Positions 1 through 6,337 of a stretch of 9,668 nt of DNA are shown one piece after another. The notes beneath the pieces were generated by a model. The model did no database searches and had not been told where the DNA came from. It saw nothing but the letters and a program-made list of their open reading frames with translations. The stretch comes from Bacteroidota bacterium (GTDB lineage: Bacteria > Bacteroidota > Bacteroidia > Chitinophagales > Chitinophagaceae), in NCBI GenBank assembly GCA_023423015.1, contig JAFAGE010000143.1:1-9668 (forward strand). The letters are read 5' to 3'. Each line of letters opens with the position of its first letter. The stretch's first letter is position 1. A program made the translations under genes and the position numbers.

Positions 1-1557
1 CCGGAACGCGATCAACTCAAAGTCGTCCTGAAAAAACTGAAATCCGAAACGATTGATGTGCCTATGTACATCGGGGGGAAAGAGGTAAGAACAGGAAATA
101 AGTTGGAACTTCGCCCGCCTCATGAAACTGCCCACCTTCTTGGCCATTTTCATGAAGGTTCCGCGAGTCATGTCCATGACGCAATTAATGCAGCGCTGAA
201 CGCGCGTGAATCGTGGGCTTCTATGTCGTGGGAGAACCGGGCAAATATTTTTCTCAAAGCAGCCGACCTGATCGCAACGAAGTACAGGTATCACATGAAT
301 GCCACTACGATGTTGGGGCAGAGTAAAAATGTTTACCAGGCTGAAATCGACAGCGCCTGCGAATTGATCGATTTTCTGCGCTTTAATGTTCATTTCTTAA
401 GTGAAATATACCAACAGCAACCTGTCAGTTCCCCGGGTATGCATAATCGTTTGGAATATCGTCCTCTTGAAGGTTTTGTACTTGCGATTACCCCGTTCAA
501 TTTTACTGCAATTGGTGGAAATCTTCCTACGTCTGCGGCTTTGTGCGGCAATGTTGTAATCTGGAAACCTGCGCACACGCAAATCTACAGCGCACAAATG
601 CTCATGCGTATCCTGTTGGAAGCCGGACTGCCTGATGGTGTAATCAATCTTATATACGTTGACGGACCAACCCTGGGTGACATCTGTTTTTCACATCCCG
701 ATTTTGCAGGAGTACACTTCACAGGTTCTACCGGGGTATTTAACCAGATGTGGAAGACTATCGGTGCCAACGTTCATAAGTATCGTTCCTATCCGAGAAT
801 TGTTGGAGAAACCGGGGGGAAAGATTTCGTAATTGCCCATAGTTCTGCAGACCCCGATGTAGTTGCTACGGCACTCTTGCGGGGAGCATTTGAGTTCCAG
901 GGGCAGAAATGTTCTGCTGCATCCAGGGCTTATATTCCTTCGAATATTGCACATGAGGTGAGGGAGAAAATGATCGCCGGTATTAAAAAAATGAAGATGG
1001 GCAGCGTGGAAGATTTCTCGAATTTCATCAACGCAGTTATTGACGAAAAGAGTTTTGATAAAATCGAAAAATACATTCGTGAGGTGGGTGATCAATCCAA
1101 TGCCAGGATTGTTGCGGGAGGTAAGTGTGATAAATCAAAAGGATATTTCATAGAGCCTACAGTAATCGAAACAACCGATCCCAAATATGTTACCATGTGT
1201 GAAGAAATATTTGGCCCCGTATTATCTGTCTATGTTTACGATGAAGAGAAATTTGAAGAAACACTTCAGCTGGTAGACGAAACATCTCCTTATGCGCTCA
1301 CAGGCTCAGTGATATCCCGCGACAGATCAGCTGTAGAACTGGCTACAGAAAAGCTTCGCAATGCTGCCGGTAATTTTTATATCAACGACAAACCCACCGG
1401 TGCGGTAGTGGGGCAGCAACCTTTCGGTGGCGCCCGGGCAAGTGGCACTAACGATAAAGCAGGCTCTATTCTGAACCTTTATCGCTGGCTAAGCGCAAGA
1501 ACCATCAAGGAAACGTTCAATCCGCCCACCGATTTTTCATATCCTTTTATGAAATAA
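1..1557 (+). CDS. pruA: L-glutamate gamma-semialdehyde dehydrogenase (1-pyrroline-5-carboxylate dehydrogenase), 5' partial
   Basis: This NAD-dependent aldehyde dehydrogenase oxidises glutamate semialdehyde (from pyrroline-5-carboxylate) to glutamate, the second step of cytoplasmic proline catabolism. The frame is open from base 1, so the GTG at 58 and the ATG at 64 are internal codons and the true start lies before the window; 518 residues are visible and roughly 25 are missing if the usual length of about 540 holds. Counting from base 1, the N-terminal part carries YIGGKEVRTG, then TPFNFTAIGGN and the WKPA cofactor-binding motif, HFTGSTG (nucleotide binding), VGETGGKD with the general-base Glu at about residue 270, GQKCSAASR with the catalytic Cys at about 304, and EEIFGPVLSVY followed by PFGGARASGTND near the C-terminus. 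All catalytic landmarks of the family are present and the gene looks intact. It stands alone here: the next gene starts 82 bases downstream and no terminator is obvious after it. Family assignment is firm. Confidence 0.96.
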   Translation, partial: PERDQLKVVLKKLKSETIDVPMYIGGKEVRTGNKLELRPPHETAHLLGHFHEGSASHVHDAINAALNARESWASMSWENRANIFLKAADLIATKYRYHMNATTMLGQSKNVYQAEIDSACELIDFLRFNVHFLSEIYQQQPVSSPGMHNRLEYRPLEGFVLAITPFNFTAIGGNLPTSAALCGNVVIWKPAHTQIYSAQMLMRILLEAGLPDGVINLIYVDGPTLGDICFSHPDFAGVHFTGSTGVFNQMWKTIGANVHKYRSYPRIVGETGGKDFVIAHSSADPDVVATALLRGAFEFQGQKCSAASRAYIPSNIAHEVREKMIAGIKKMKMGSVEDFSNFINAVIDEKSFDKIEKYIREVGDQSNARIVAGGKCDKSKGYFIEPTVIETTDPKYVTMCEEIFGPVLSVYVYDEEKFEETLQLVDETSPYALTGSVISRDRSAVELATEKLRNAAGNFYINDKPTGAVVGQQPFGGARASGTNDKAGSILNLYRWLSARTIKETFNPPTDFSYPFMK

Positions 1558-1607
1558 GCGGAATAAAAGGAATGGCGTAAATGCTTGCATTGTAAATAAC
1601 TAATGTC

Positions 1608-1614
1608 TATTTTG
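1608..1614 (+). promoter_or_regulatory. possible -7 box of the outer-membrane protein gene
   Basis: TATTTTG at 1608-1614 resembles the Bacteroidota -7 element TAnnTTTG with one base fewer, and a TTG at 1585-1587 lies 20 bases upstream, the expected distance for the -33 element. The start codon is 25 bases downstream. The match is imperfect, so this is tentative. Confidence 0.35.
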
Positions 1615-1639
1615 TCGCATTATTAATCCAATAAAAGCT

Positions 1640-2179
1640 ATGAAAAAACTCATTCTCGCTCTGATTGTAGTCTGCTCATTTGCAGGCGCTAAAGCCCAGA
1701 ATTACCAGCAAACAGTAAAAATTAACCCTTTGTCGCTCTTCCTAGCGACAGGTAACGTTTCGTATGAACGTAAGGTGACTGAAAACCAGACCTTTCAGCT
1801 TGGTGCTTTTTATTCAGGTGTTAAGATCAGTGGCCTGAGGTATTCAGGTTTCGGATTTACCCCGGAATACCGCTTCTACTTTGCCGGTCAAAAGCAGGCA
1901 ATGAATGGCGTGTATGCTGCACCGTTTGCCCGCGTACAAAGTTTTACGTTGAAAGACGTTGAAACAAAAGAAAAGGCGAATTACACATCTTTTGGTGGCG
2001 GTGCCATCCTCGGTTGGGAAAAAACCTGGGGTAGCGGATTCGTACTCGATCTTTTCGCAGGTCCATCGTTTAACAACGGAAAGGTGAAGAACACAGACAA
2101 CGAAGATGAATTTGATGTCAGCGCCGGTTTCAGCGGTTTCGGTGTGCGCACCGGTATCACTCTCGGTTTTGCATTTTGA
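1640..2179 (+). CDS. predicted small outer-membrane beta-barrel protein (secreted; possibly DUF3575-like)
   Basis: The 179-residue protein begins with a clear Sec signal peptide (MKK, hydrophobic stretch, cleavage predicted after AKA at about residue 19, mature N-terminus Gln). The mature part alternates polar and hydrophobic/aromatic residues in strand-like runs (VSYERKV, TFQLGAFYSG, FGFTPEYRFYF, YAAPFARVQSF, SFGGGAILGWE, FVLDLFAGPSF, GVRTGITLGFAF) and ends in Phe, as outer-membrane barrels usually do. The early KINPLSLFLATGNVSYERK segment resembles the start of DUF3575-type barrels, in which a 'lead' strand precedes an E-Y/R pair; this is a resemblance from memory, not a search result. About eight strands could fit. 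It is monocistronic in appearance: its own promoter candidate lies upstream and a strong hairpin terminator follows. The specific function is unknown. Confidence 0.8.
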   Translation: MKKLILALIVVCSFAGAKAQNYQQTVKINPLSLFLATGNVSYERKVTENQTFQLGAFYSGVKISGLRYSGFGFTPEYRFYFAGQKQAMNGVYAAPFARVQSFTLKDVETKEKANYTSFGGGAILGWEKTWGSGFVLDLFAGPSFNNGKVKNTDNEDEFDVSAGFSGFGVRTGITLGFAF

Positions 2180-2200
2180 TGTTTCTCTATCTGAATACTT

Positions 2201-2229
2201 AAGGGCCGGCTCTTCTGAGTCGGCCTTTT
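2201..2229 (+). terminator. intrinsic terminator of the outer-membrane protein gene
   Basis: GGCCGGCTC (2204-2212) pairs with GAGTCGGCC (2217-2225) through nine base pairs including one G-U, around a four-base TTCT loop. The stem can extend with the flanking AAG/TTT, and TTTT follows at 2226-2229. It sits 22 bases after the stop codon and separates this gene from pyrR. Confidence 0.85.
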
Positions 2230-2261
2230 CATTTCATCGGGATACAATGATGCGTTTCGCT

Positions 2262-2269
2262 TACTTTTA
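2262..2269 (+). promoter_or_regulatory. candidate -7 promoter box of pyrR
   Basis: TACTTTTA matches TAnnTTTG at seven of eight positions and lies 15 bases before the TTG start of pyrR, after the upstream terminator, so a promoter is needed about here. No good TTG is seen at the -33 distance. Confidence 0.4.
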
Positions 2270-2284
2270 TGAAAAAAAGAGGTT

Positions 2285-2815
2285 TTGAAGACTGTACTTA
2301 ATGAAGAACAGCTGAACATCACCATTAAACGGCTGAGTCACCAGATACTCGAGAACCACATGAACCTGGAGAACACCGTCATCATTGGCATCCAGCCACG
2401 CGGCGTGTTCGTTTCCGATCACATTGTAGAAGAACTAAGAAATCTGCTGCCAGGGATAAAATTCAACTACGGTATTCTCGACATTACTTTTTACCGCGAC
2501 GATATACGCAAAGAAATTCACAAGCCGAATCATACGCGCATCTCCTTTACAGTTGAAAACAAGAATGTGGTGCTTGTAGACGATGTATTGCATACGGGCA
2601 GGACTATCAGGGCAGCTCTTGATGCATTACTTGATTTCGGCAGGCCTTCGAAAGTTGAACTTTGCACACTTATCGACAGGCGTTTCAGCCGGCAATTGCC
2701 GATTCAGCCCGACTATGTTGGTAAATCGATCGACTCAATCATATCCCAGAAAGTAAAAGTGTTCTGGAAATCGCGCGACGCCCGCCAGGAGGTGGTGTTG
2801 CTCGAAGAAAGCTGA
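2285..2815 (+). CDS. pyrR: PyrR bifunctional pyr operon regulator / uracil phosphoribosyltransferase
   Basis: This is a type I phosphoribosyltransferase-fold protein of 176 residues, the usual PyrR length. In Firmicutes PyrR binds pyr mRNA in response to UMP and also has weak uracil phosphoribosyltransferase activity. Visible features are the IGIQPRGV loop (35-41), DITFYRDD (66-73), the 13-residue PRPP-binding motif VVLVDDVLHTGRT (95-107) with its two Asp residues, and LIDRR (129-133), typical of PyrR rather than the Upp family. The start is inferred: the frame has an upstream stop (TGA at 2270-2272) and contains no ATG before the conserved N-terminus, leaving TTG at 2285 as the only reasonable start. 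AGAGG at 2278-2282 is too close for a normal ribosome-binding site. pyrB follows 41 bases later. I see no PyrR-type attenuator in the leader of either gene, so RNA-binding regulation here is not supported by the sequence. Confidence 0.9.
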   Translation: MKTVLNEEQLNITIKRLSHQILENHMNLENTVIIGIQPRGVFVSDHIVEELRNLLPGIKFNYGILDITFYRDDIRKEIHKPNHTRISFTVENKNVVLVDDVLHTGRTIRAALDALLDFGRPSKVELCTLIDRRFSRQLPIQPDYVGKSIDSIISQKVKVFWKSRDARQEVVLLEES

Positions 2816-2816
2816 C

Positions 2817-2847
2817 TTGCCTCGTATCCGCTAATCTCTTAATTTCG
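2817..2847 (+). promoter_or_regulatory. candidate pyrB promoter (TTG-N20-TAATTTCG)
   Basis: TTG at 2817-2819 is followed after 20 bases by TAATTTCG at 2840-2847, seven of eight matches to the Bacteroidota -7 box TAnnTTTG. The box ends nine bases before the pyrB ATG, so the transcript would have at most a few untranslated bases. Confidence 0.5.
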
Positions 2848-2856
2848 CAGCCTGAA

Positions 2857-3795
2857 ATGCAACTTTCAGTAAAACACCTGCTCGGCATCAGGGATCTCAC
2901 TCCGGAAGACATTAAAACTATTCTGAGCACTGCTGAATTCTTTAAAGAAGTTCTTCATCGGCCGATAAAAAAAGTTCCTGCACTTCGCGACACATCAATC
3001 TTAAACCTGTTTTTCGAAAATTCAACGAGAACACGCATTTCGTTTGAACTGGCCGAAAAAAGACTCAGCGCCGACACTATCAATTTCACCAAAGCGAGTT
3101 CTTCCGTTGCGAAAGGAGAGACCCTCCTCGACACTGTAAATAACATCCTGTCGATGAAGGTTGACATGGTAGTGATCAGGCACAGTGCATCTGGTGCGCC
3201 ACATTTCCTCGCGAAACACATCAACGCTTCTATCATCAATGCCGGCGATGGTATCAATGAACATCCCACACAAGGTTTACTCGACGCGTTTTCTATCCAG
3301 GAAAAGCTTGGAGGACTTGAAGGCAGGAAGGTGGCGATTATCGGCGACATTATGCATTCGCGTGTTGCGCTTAGTAACATCTACCTCCTGAAAAAAATGG
3401 GTGCAGAAGTAACGGTTGCAGGTCCCCCGACACTGATTCCGAAATACATGCAGGAAGCCTTTGATGTTCGGGTAGAATACAATGTGCGAAAAGCACTTGA
3501 ATGGTGCGACGTGGCCAACGTGTTGCGTATTCAGCTGGAACGCCAGAACCAGGTGCTCTTCTCTTCGCTGCGTGAATATAACCTTGCCTACGGCATAAGC
3601 CGCAAATTGCTCGACAGCCTTTCGAAAGAAATAGTAATCATGCACCCGGGCCCCATCAACCGGGGAGTGGAACTGGACAGCGACGTTGCCGATAGCGGGC
3701 AATCCATCATCCTGCAACAGGTTGAAAACGGCCTGGCAGTGAGAATGGCGGTGTTGTATTTACTCTCGGGACAAAGCATAGAAAGTGAAAGGTGA
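2857..3795 (+). CDS. pyrB: aspartate carbamoyltransferase, catalytic chain
   Basis: PyrB condenses carbamoyl phosphate with aspartate to N-carbamoyl-aspartate, the first committed step of pyrimidine synthesis, as a cytoplasmic trimer. The 312-residue length is standard. The carbamoyl-phosphate domain carries STRTR (56-60) and SVAKGET (83-89, with the mobile catalytic Lys at 86), VIRH (106-109) and NEHPTQ (134-139). The aspartate domain carries GDIMHSRVALSN (163-174), LRIQLER (223-229) and HPGPINRGVE (263-272). All key residues are present. No regulatory chain gene (pyrI) is visible in this window. The gene lies 41 bases after pyrR on the same strand and has its own candidate promoter. Its last codons (Glu-Ser-Glu-Arg-stop) lie inside a GAAAGTGAAAGGTGAAAGG repeat, so the C-terminal tail seems to be contributed by repeat sequence. 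Confidence 0.97.
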   Translation: MQLSVKHLLGIRDLTPEDIKTILSTAEFFKEVLHRPIKKVPALRDTSILNLFFENSTRTRISFELAEKRLSADTINFTKASSSVAKGETLLDTVNNILSMKVDMVVIRHSASGAPHFLAKHINASIINAGDGINEHPTQGLLDAFSIQEKLGGLEGRKVAIIGDIMHSRVALSNIYLLKKMGAEVTVAGPPTLIPKYMQEAFDVRVEYNVRKALEWCDVANVLRIQLERQNQVLFSSLREYNLAYGISRKLLDSLSKEIVIMHPGPINRGVELDSDVADSGQSIILQQVENGLAVRMAVLYLLSGQSIESER

Positions 3796-3799
3796 AAGG
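3781..3799 (+). repeat. GAAAGTGAAAGGTGAAAGG short tandem repeat at the 3' end of pyrB
   Basis: Three imperfect units of GAAAG(G)TG span the stop codon of pyrB (TGA at 3793-3795). The nonamer GAAAGGTGA recurs at 6353-6361 beside the end of plsX. The units look like a dispersed simple repeat placed at gene ends. Confidence 0.55.
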
Positions 3800-3841
3800 G
3801 TATCTCCCAACCAATTAATTTCATTTCTCCTGATTAATATC

Positions 3842-3849
3842 TAATTTCC
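3842..3849 (+). promoter_or_regulatory. candidate -7 promoter box of coaD
   Basis: TAATTTCC matches TAnnTTTG at six of eight positions and ends four bases before the coaD ATG. The same geometry as at pyrE supports it; no TTG is found at -33, where TTT occurs at 3819-3821. Confidence 0.4.
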
Positions 3850-3853
3850 CCGC

Positions 3854-4351
3854 ATGAAGCGAATTGCTTTATTTCCGGGAACGTTCGATCCGATTACCAT
3901 CGGGCATATGGATATCATCCAGCGGGCACTGCCGCTGTTCGATAAGCTCATCATTGGTATTGGCCGTAATGCCAACAAAACGGCCATGTTTTCTGAAGAG
4001 CTTCGTTTCGACTGGGTGAATGAAATATTTAAGGATGAACCGAATATTTCGGCATTGATTTATGATGGACTTACTGTCGATTGTTGCAAAAGGGTAGGAG
4101 CCAATTTTATTCTGCGTGGCATTCGTTATGTAAACGATTTCGAATACGAAAAGGCTATTGCCGATATGAACCGGAGCCTCGATCACAATATCGAAACCGT
4201 GTTTCTCACCTGCCTTCCCCAATACACTTCTGTTGCATCTACGCTTGTACGAGACGTAATCCGACACGGTGGTGATGTTACTCCTTTTCTTCCCAAGGTT
4301 GTAGCACGCGCCTTGCGTCGGCAGACCGCCGCTGCGCGAAAGCAGGCTTAG
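3854..4351 (+). CDS. coaD: pantetheine-phosphate adenylyltransferase
   Basis: CoaD transfers AMP from ATP to 4'-phosphopantetheine, giving dephospho-CoA, the penultimate step of coenzyme A synthesis. The 165-residue protein is the usual length. It opens with the nucleotidyltransferase signature FPGTFDPITIGHMD (7-20; T/HxGH at 15-18), followed by LRGIRYVNDFEYE (87-99), which binds phosphopantetheine, and TSVASTLVRDV (125-135), the counterpart of the common ISSS-xVRE ATP-binding motif, here with Val-Ala-Ser-Thr in place of the usual serine run. The start at 3854 puts the signature at the expected N-terminal position. The C-terminus is rich in Arg and Ala. It ends two bases from the convergent NUDIX gene, with no terminator between them. 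Confidence 0.97.
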   Translation: MKRIALFPGTFDPITIGHMDIIQRALPLFDKLIIGIGRNANKTAMFSEELRFDWVNEIFKDEPNISALIYDGLTVDCCKRVGANFILRGIRYVNDFEYEKAIADMNRSLDHNIETVFLTCLPQYTSVASTLVRDVIRHGGDVTPFLPKVVARALRRQTAAARKQA

Positions 4352-4353
4352 TC

Positions 4354-4827
4354 TTATTCCGGTGAATAGCCGGCTTCAGCAAGCACATCCCTGATCAGGT
4401 GAAATGTATTTGCCGTGTAATCGCCCAGGCGGGAGGGATGAACCCATTCGGCTTTCAGAATGTCTTCTTCTGTTTGCGGAGTGAGTGTGGGATTGCCGGG
4501 AGTTTTGTAGAGGAACCAATGTGTTTCCTTGAGAATTAATAGTTTCTTCTCTGTATATGTGTGGAAAGTGGTTAGTAGAAAACGCTGCAGCTGCAGTTCA
4601 TTCAATCCGGTTTCTTCTTTTGTTTCCCTTTCAGCACAAAGTTCTATCGGTTCATTGTCTTCCAGCTTCCCTTTGGGAAGGTCCCATTTTCCACGGCGGA
4701 AGATGAGCAAAAGTTCGCCATGTTCATTTGATACCAACCCACCGGCCGCCAGTATCTTATGGTATTGGTTCAGTTCCTCGCTTTGGTCCGGAATGTCCCG
4801 TTTTTCCTGCTCGGTATATACAATCAT
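4354..4827 (-). CDS. NUDIX hydrolase
   Basis: NUDIX proteins hydrolyse a nucleoside diphosphate linked to another group, using divalent metal. In the 157-residue product the complete Nudix box runs from Gly53 to Leu75: G-x5-E (Gly53, Glu59), then after seven residues RETKEETGL (67-75), matching GX5EX7REUXEEXGU. It is preceded by KWDLPKGK (47-54), common in diadenosine-polyphosphate-type and housekeeping Nudix proteins; the substrate cannot be read from sequence. The frame is open back to 4983, but the longer form would overlap the pyrE coding start at 4911, and the start at ATG 4827 (MIVYTEQEK) lies just downstream of a -7 box, so I chose it. A second in-frame ATG at 4860-4858 lies upstream of that box. 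The gene is divergent from pyrE and convergent with coaD. Confidence 0.9.
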   Translation of the reverse strand: MIVYTEQEKRDIPDQSEELNQYHKILAAGGLVSNEHGELLLIFRRGKWDLPKGKLEDNEPIELCAERETKEETGLNELQLQRFLLTTFHTYTEKKLLILKETHWFLYKTPGNPTLTPQTEEDILKAEWVHPSRLGDYTANTFHLIRDVLAEAGYSPE

Positions 4828-4843
4828 GTTAAATGGATTGGTG

Positions 4844-4851
4844 CTAAAGTA
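4844..4851 (-). promoter_or_regulatory. candidate -7 promoter box of the NUDIX gene
   Basis: Read on the minus strand, 4851 to 4844 is TACTTTAG, seven of eight matches to TAnnTTTG, ending 16 bases before the chosen ATG. It decides between the two possible starts, because the upstream ATG (4860) would be outside the transcript. Confidence 0.5.
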
Positions 4852-4876
4852 CGAAACCATTGCTGTGTATTCCCGC

Positions 4877-4906
4877 TTGCGATTTGACGGGGCTACACTA
4901 CTTTCG
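4877..4906 (+). promoter_or_regulatory. candidate pyrE promoter (TTG-N19-TACTTTCG)
   Basis: TTG (4877-4879), a 19-base spacer, then TACTTTCG (4899-4906) fit the Bacteroidota sigma-factor consensus (TTG, about 19-21 bases, TAnnTTTG) with one mismatch. Only CGGC separates the box from the pyrE ATG, so transcription should begin at or next to the start codon. It is back-to-back with the NUDIX promoter in a short divergent region. Confidence 0.6.
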
Positions 4907-4910
4907 CGGC

Positions 4911-5543
4911 ATGACAAACGAAAAAGCGGTTGCGGAAAAGTTATTGCAGATAAAAGCTGTTGCACTGAGTCCTGCTCAACCATTTACATGGGCGTCGGGA
5001 TGGAAAAGCCCTATTTACTGCGATAACCGCAAAGTGCTTTCATACACGCACATCCGCGAGTTTGTAAAGTCCGAATTGTGTAACCTGATCTTCGAAAAGT
5101 TCCCGGATGCAGACCTCCTGGCTGGTGTGTCTACTGCCGGCATTGCCTGGGGCGCTTTGGCCGCCGACCAGCTGAAACTTCCCTTCGTGTATGTGCGCCC
5201 TAAGCCGAAAGAGCATGGTCTCGGTAACCAGGTGGAAGGTTATTTCGAAAAAGGACAGAAAACCGTTGTGATTGAAGACCTGATCTCAACAGGGAAAAGT
5301 AGTTTGCAGGTCGTGGACGCGCTCCGCAACGCCGGCCTTGATGTGCTGGGTATGGTATGCATCTTCACATATGAGTTCCCGGTTTCCCGCGAAGCATTCA
5401 ATGCCGCCGGCGTCCCTTATTTTTCGTTGACAAATTATCCAACCCTGATAAACCTTGCCATTGAAAAAGGCATCGTTACCCAGGACCAGGAAAGCATTTT
5501 GTTAAAGTGGAAAGATAACCCTTCCGGCTGGACAGGATTTTGA
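4911..5543 (+). CDS. pyrE: orotate phosphoribosyltransferase
   Basis: PyrE joins orotate to PRPP, giving orotidine 5'-monophosphate, the fifth step of UMP synthesis. The 210-residue length is normal. Motifs in order are FTWASGWKSPIYCDNR (25-40, orotate/PRPP loop region), AGVSTAGIAWG (71-81), the RPKPKEHG catalytic loop (96-103) and the 13-residue PRPP-binding motif VVIEDLISTGKSS (119-131). The frame is open upstream to 4860, but homologues start near MTNEKAVAEKLLQI, and the candidate -7 box at 4899-4906 places the ATG at 4911 at the transcript start. The gene is separated from pyrR-pyrB by coaD and the NUDIX gene, so the pyrimidine genes here are neighbours but not one operon. A secreted metal-binding protein gene follows 24 bases downstream and may be co-transcribed. 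Confidence 0.96.
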   Translation: MTNEKAVAEKLLQIKAVALSPAQPFTWASGWKSPIYCDNRKVLSYTHIREFVKSELCNLIFEKFPDADLLAGVSTAGIAWGALAADQLKLPFVYVRPKPKEHGLGNQVEGYFEKGQKTVVIEDLISTGKSSLQVVDALRNAGLDVLGMVCIFTYEFPVSREAFNAAGVPYFSLTNYPTLINLAIEKGIVTQDQESILLKWKDNPSGWTGF

Positions 5544-5567
5544 TTAAATTCACTCAAAACCTCTTAA

Positions 5568-5930
5568 ATGAAGTATTTAGTTGTACTTACCCTGATGGTA
5601 TTCGGATTCAGCGATGCTGCTTTTTCGCAGACTGCAAAGAAAGGAATTCAAACGGTTACCATCAGTACACCAACCGTTCAATGCGAAATGTGTAAGAAGC
5701 GTATTGAAAGTTATATGATAAGGGAAGAAGGTGTTCAAAAGGTTGATGTAAACTACAAGAATAAAAAGACCAAGGTGACTTACCTTGCAGAACGTACCAA
5801 TATTGAAAACATCAAAACGGCGATCGCCAATGTTGGATATGATGCGGATGACATCACTGCAAACGAAGAGTCGTACGACAAACTTCCCAACTGCTGCAAG
5901 AAACCGGATGACAAGGGCAGTACAAACTAA
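5568..5930 (+). CDS. secreted heavy-metal-associated (HMA) domain protein
   Basis: The 120-residue protein has an N-terminal signal peptide (about 1-20, FSDAAFSQ; Gln at the mature start) followed by one HMA ferredoxin-like domain (about 27-95). The metal site is CEMC at 39-42 within TVQCEMCKKR; the residue two before the first Cys is Val rather than the Met of the classical MxCxxC motif. Typical beta-strand/helix signs follow: GVQKVDVNYKNKKTKVTY, then IENIKTAIANVGYDADD. A C-terminal NCCKKP (108-113) adds a second cysteine pair outside the fold, a feature I associate with Bacteroidota relatives of this protein. Likely role: periplasmic binding or transfer of copper or a similar soft metal; not proven here, and no transporter is adjacent. 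It follows pyrE by 24 bases on the same strand and rnpB begins about 10 bases after its stop. Confidence 0.85.
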   Translation: MKYLVVLTLMVFGFSDAAFSQTAKKGIQTVTISTPTVQCEMCKKRIESYMIREEGVQKVDVNYKNKKTKVTYLAERTNIENIKTAIANVGYDADDITANEESYDKLPNCCKKPDDKGSTN

Positions 5931-5939
5931 TTAAACGAT

Positions 5940-6335
5940 ATCACTGCGTGCCGAGCTATCGCAACATGTAAATGTTGAGGAAAGTCCGGACAGCTTAGAG
6001 CGATGCACCGGTTAACAGCCGGGTGGCTTTGCCAACAGATAGTGCCACAGAAAATTACGGCCTCATTCACCCGTACATTGTGCGGGCGAATTTGTCTGTG
6101 TAAACAGAGGGTTACGGTGAAAACGTGAGGTAAGAGCTCACGGCGGCGTATAGTAATATGCGTTGCGGGTAAACCTTGCATGCTGTAATGCCATGTAAGC
6201 CAGTCTTTGAGGGTTGCTCGCCCAATCCGTTCGCGGAAGATTGGCGGGTAGGCAGCTGGAGCGGTTCAGTAATGGATCGCCGAGATAAATGATAGCTTAG
6301 AAACAGAATCCGGCTTATGAGCCGCAGTGATTTTT
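5940..6335 (+). ncRNA. rnpB: RNase P RNA, bacterial class A
   Basis: This is the catalytic RNA of RNase P, which removes 5' leaders from tRNA precursors. The conserved core is unmistakable: GAGGAAAGTCCGGACA (5977-5992) forms the 5' half of P4 and ACAGAATCCGGCTTA (6303-6317) its 3' partner. Between them are the GTGCCACAGAAAA segment (6041-6053), the GGTAAGAGCTCAC element of J11/12 (6129-6141) and GGGTAAACC (6168-6176). The ends are set by helix P1: ATCACTGCG (5940-5948) pairs perfectly with CGCAGTGAT (6323-6331), and a TTTTT run at 6331-6335 follows as the likely 3' processing/termination point. CAACAT/ATGTTG (5962-5976) gives P3. Length is about 396 bases, normal for class A. No strong promoter lies in the ten-base gap, so it may be transcribed from within or through the upstream gene. 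Confidence 0.96.
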
Positions 6336-6337
6336 GA

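Noticed and set aside
691..1095. 134-codon open frame on the minus strand
   Set aside because: It is a shadow of the conserved pruA catalytic region, including the antisense of the ETGGK and GQKCSA motifs.
1558..1607. Search for a terminator after pruA
   Set aside because: No stable inverted repeat with a T-run was found in this gap.
2230..2284. GAGGTT near 2279-2284 as part of a PyrR RNA-binding site
   Set aside because: Only a few bases match the end of the known element; the stem and the rest of the conserved loop are missing.
4340..4370. Search for a bidirectional terminator between coaD and the NUDIX gene
   Set aside because: The stop codons are two bases apart and no stem-loop with T-tracts is visible.
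4860..4910. N-terminal extension of PyrE back to ATG 4860
   Set aside because: It passes through the -7 box at 4899-4906 and adds 17 residues not expected in the family.
4828..4983. N-terminal extension of the NUDIX protein back to 4983
   Set aside because: It would overlap the pyrE start and promoter, and the extra residues look like antisense pyrE; the -7 box at 4851-4844 lies after this start.
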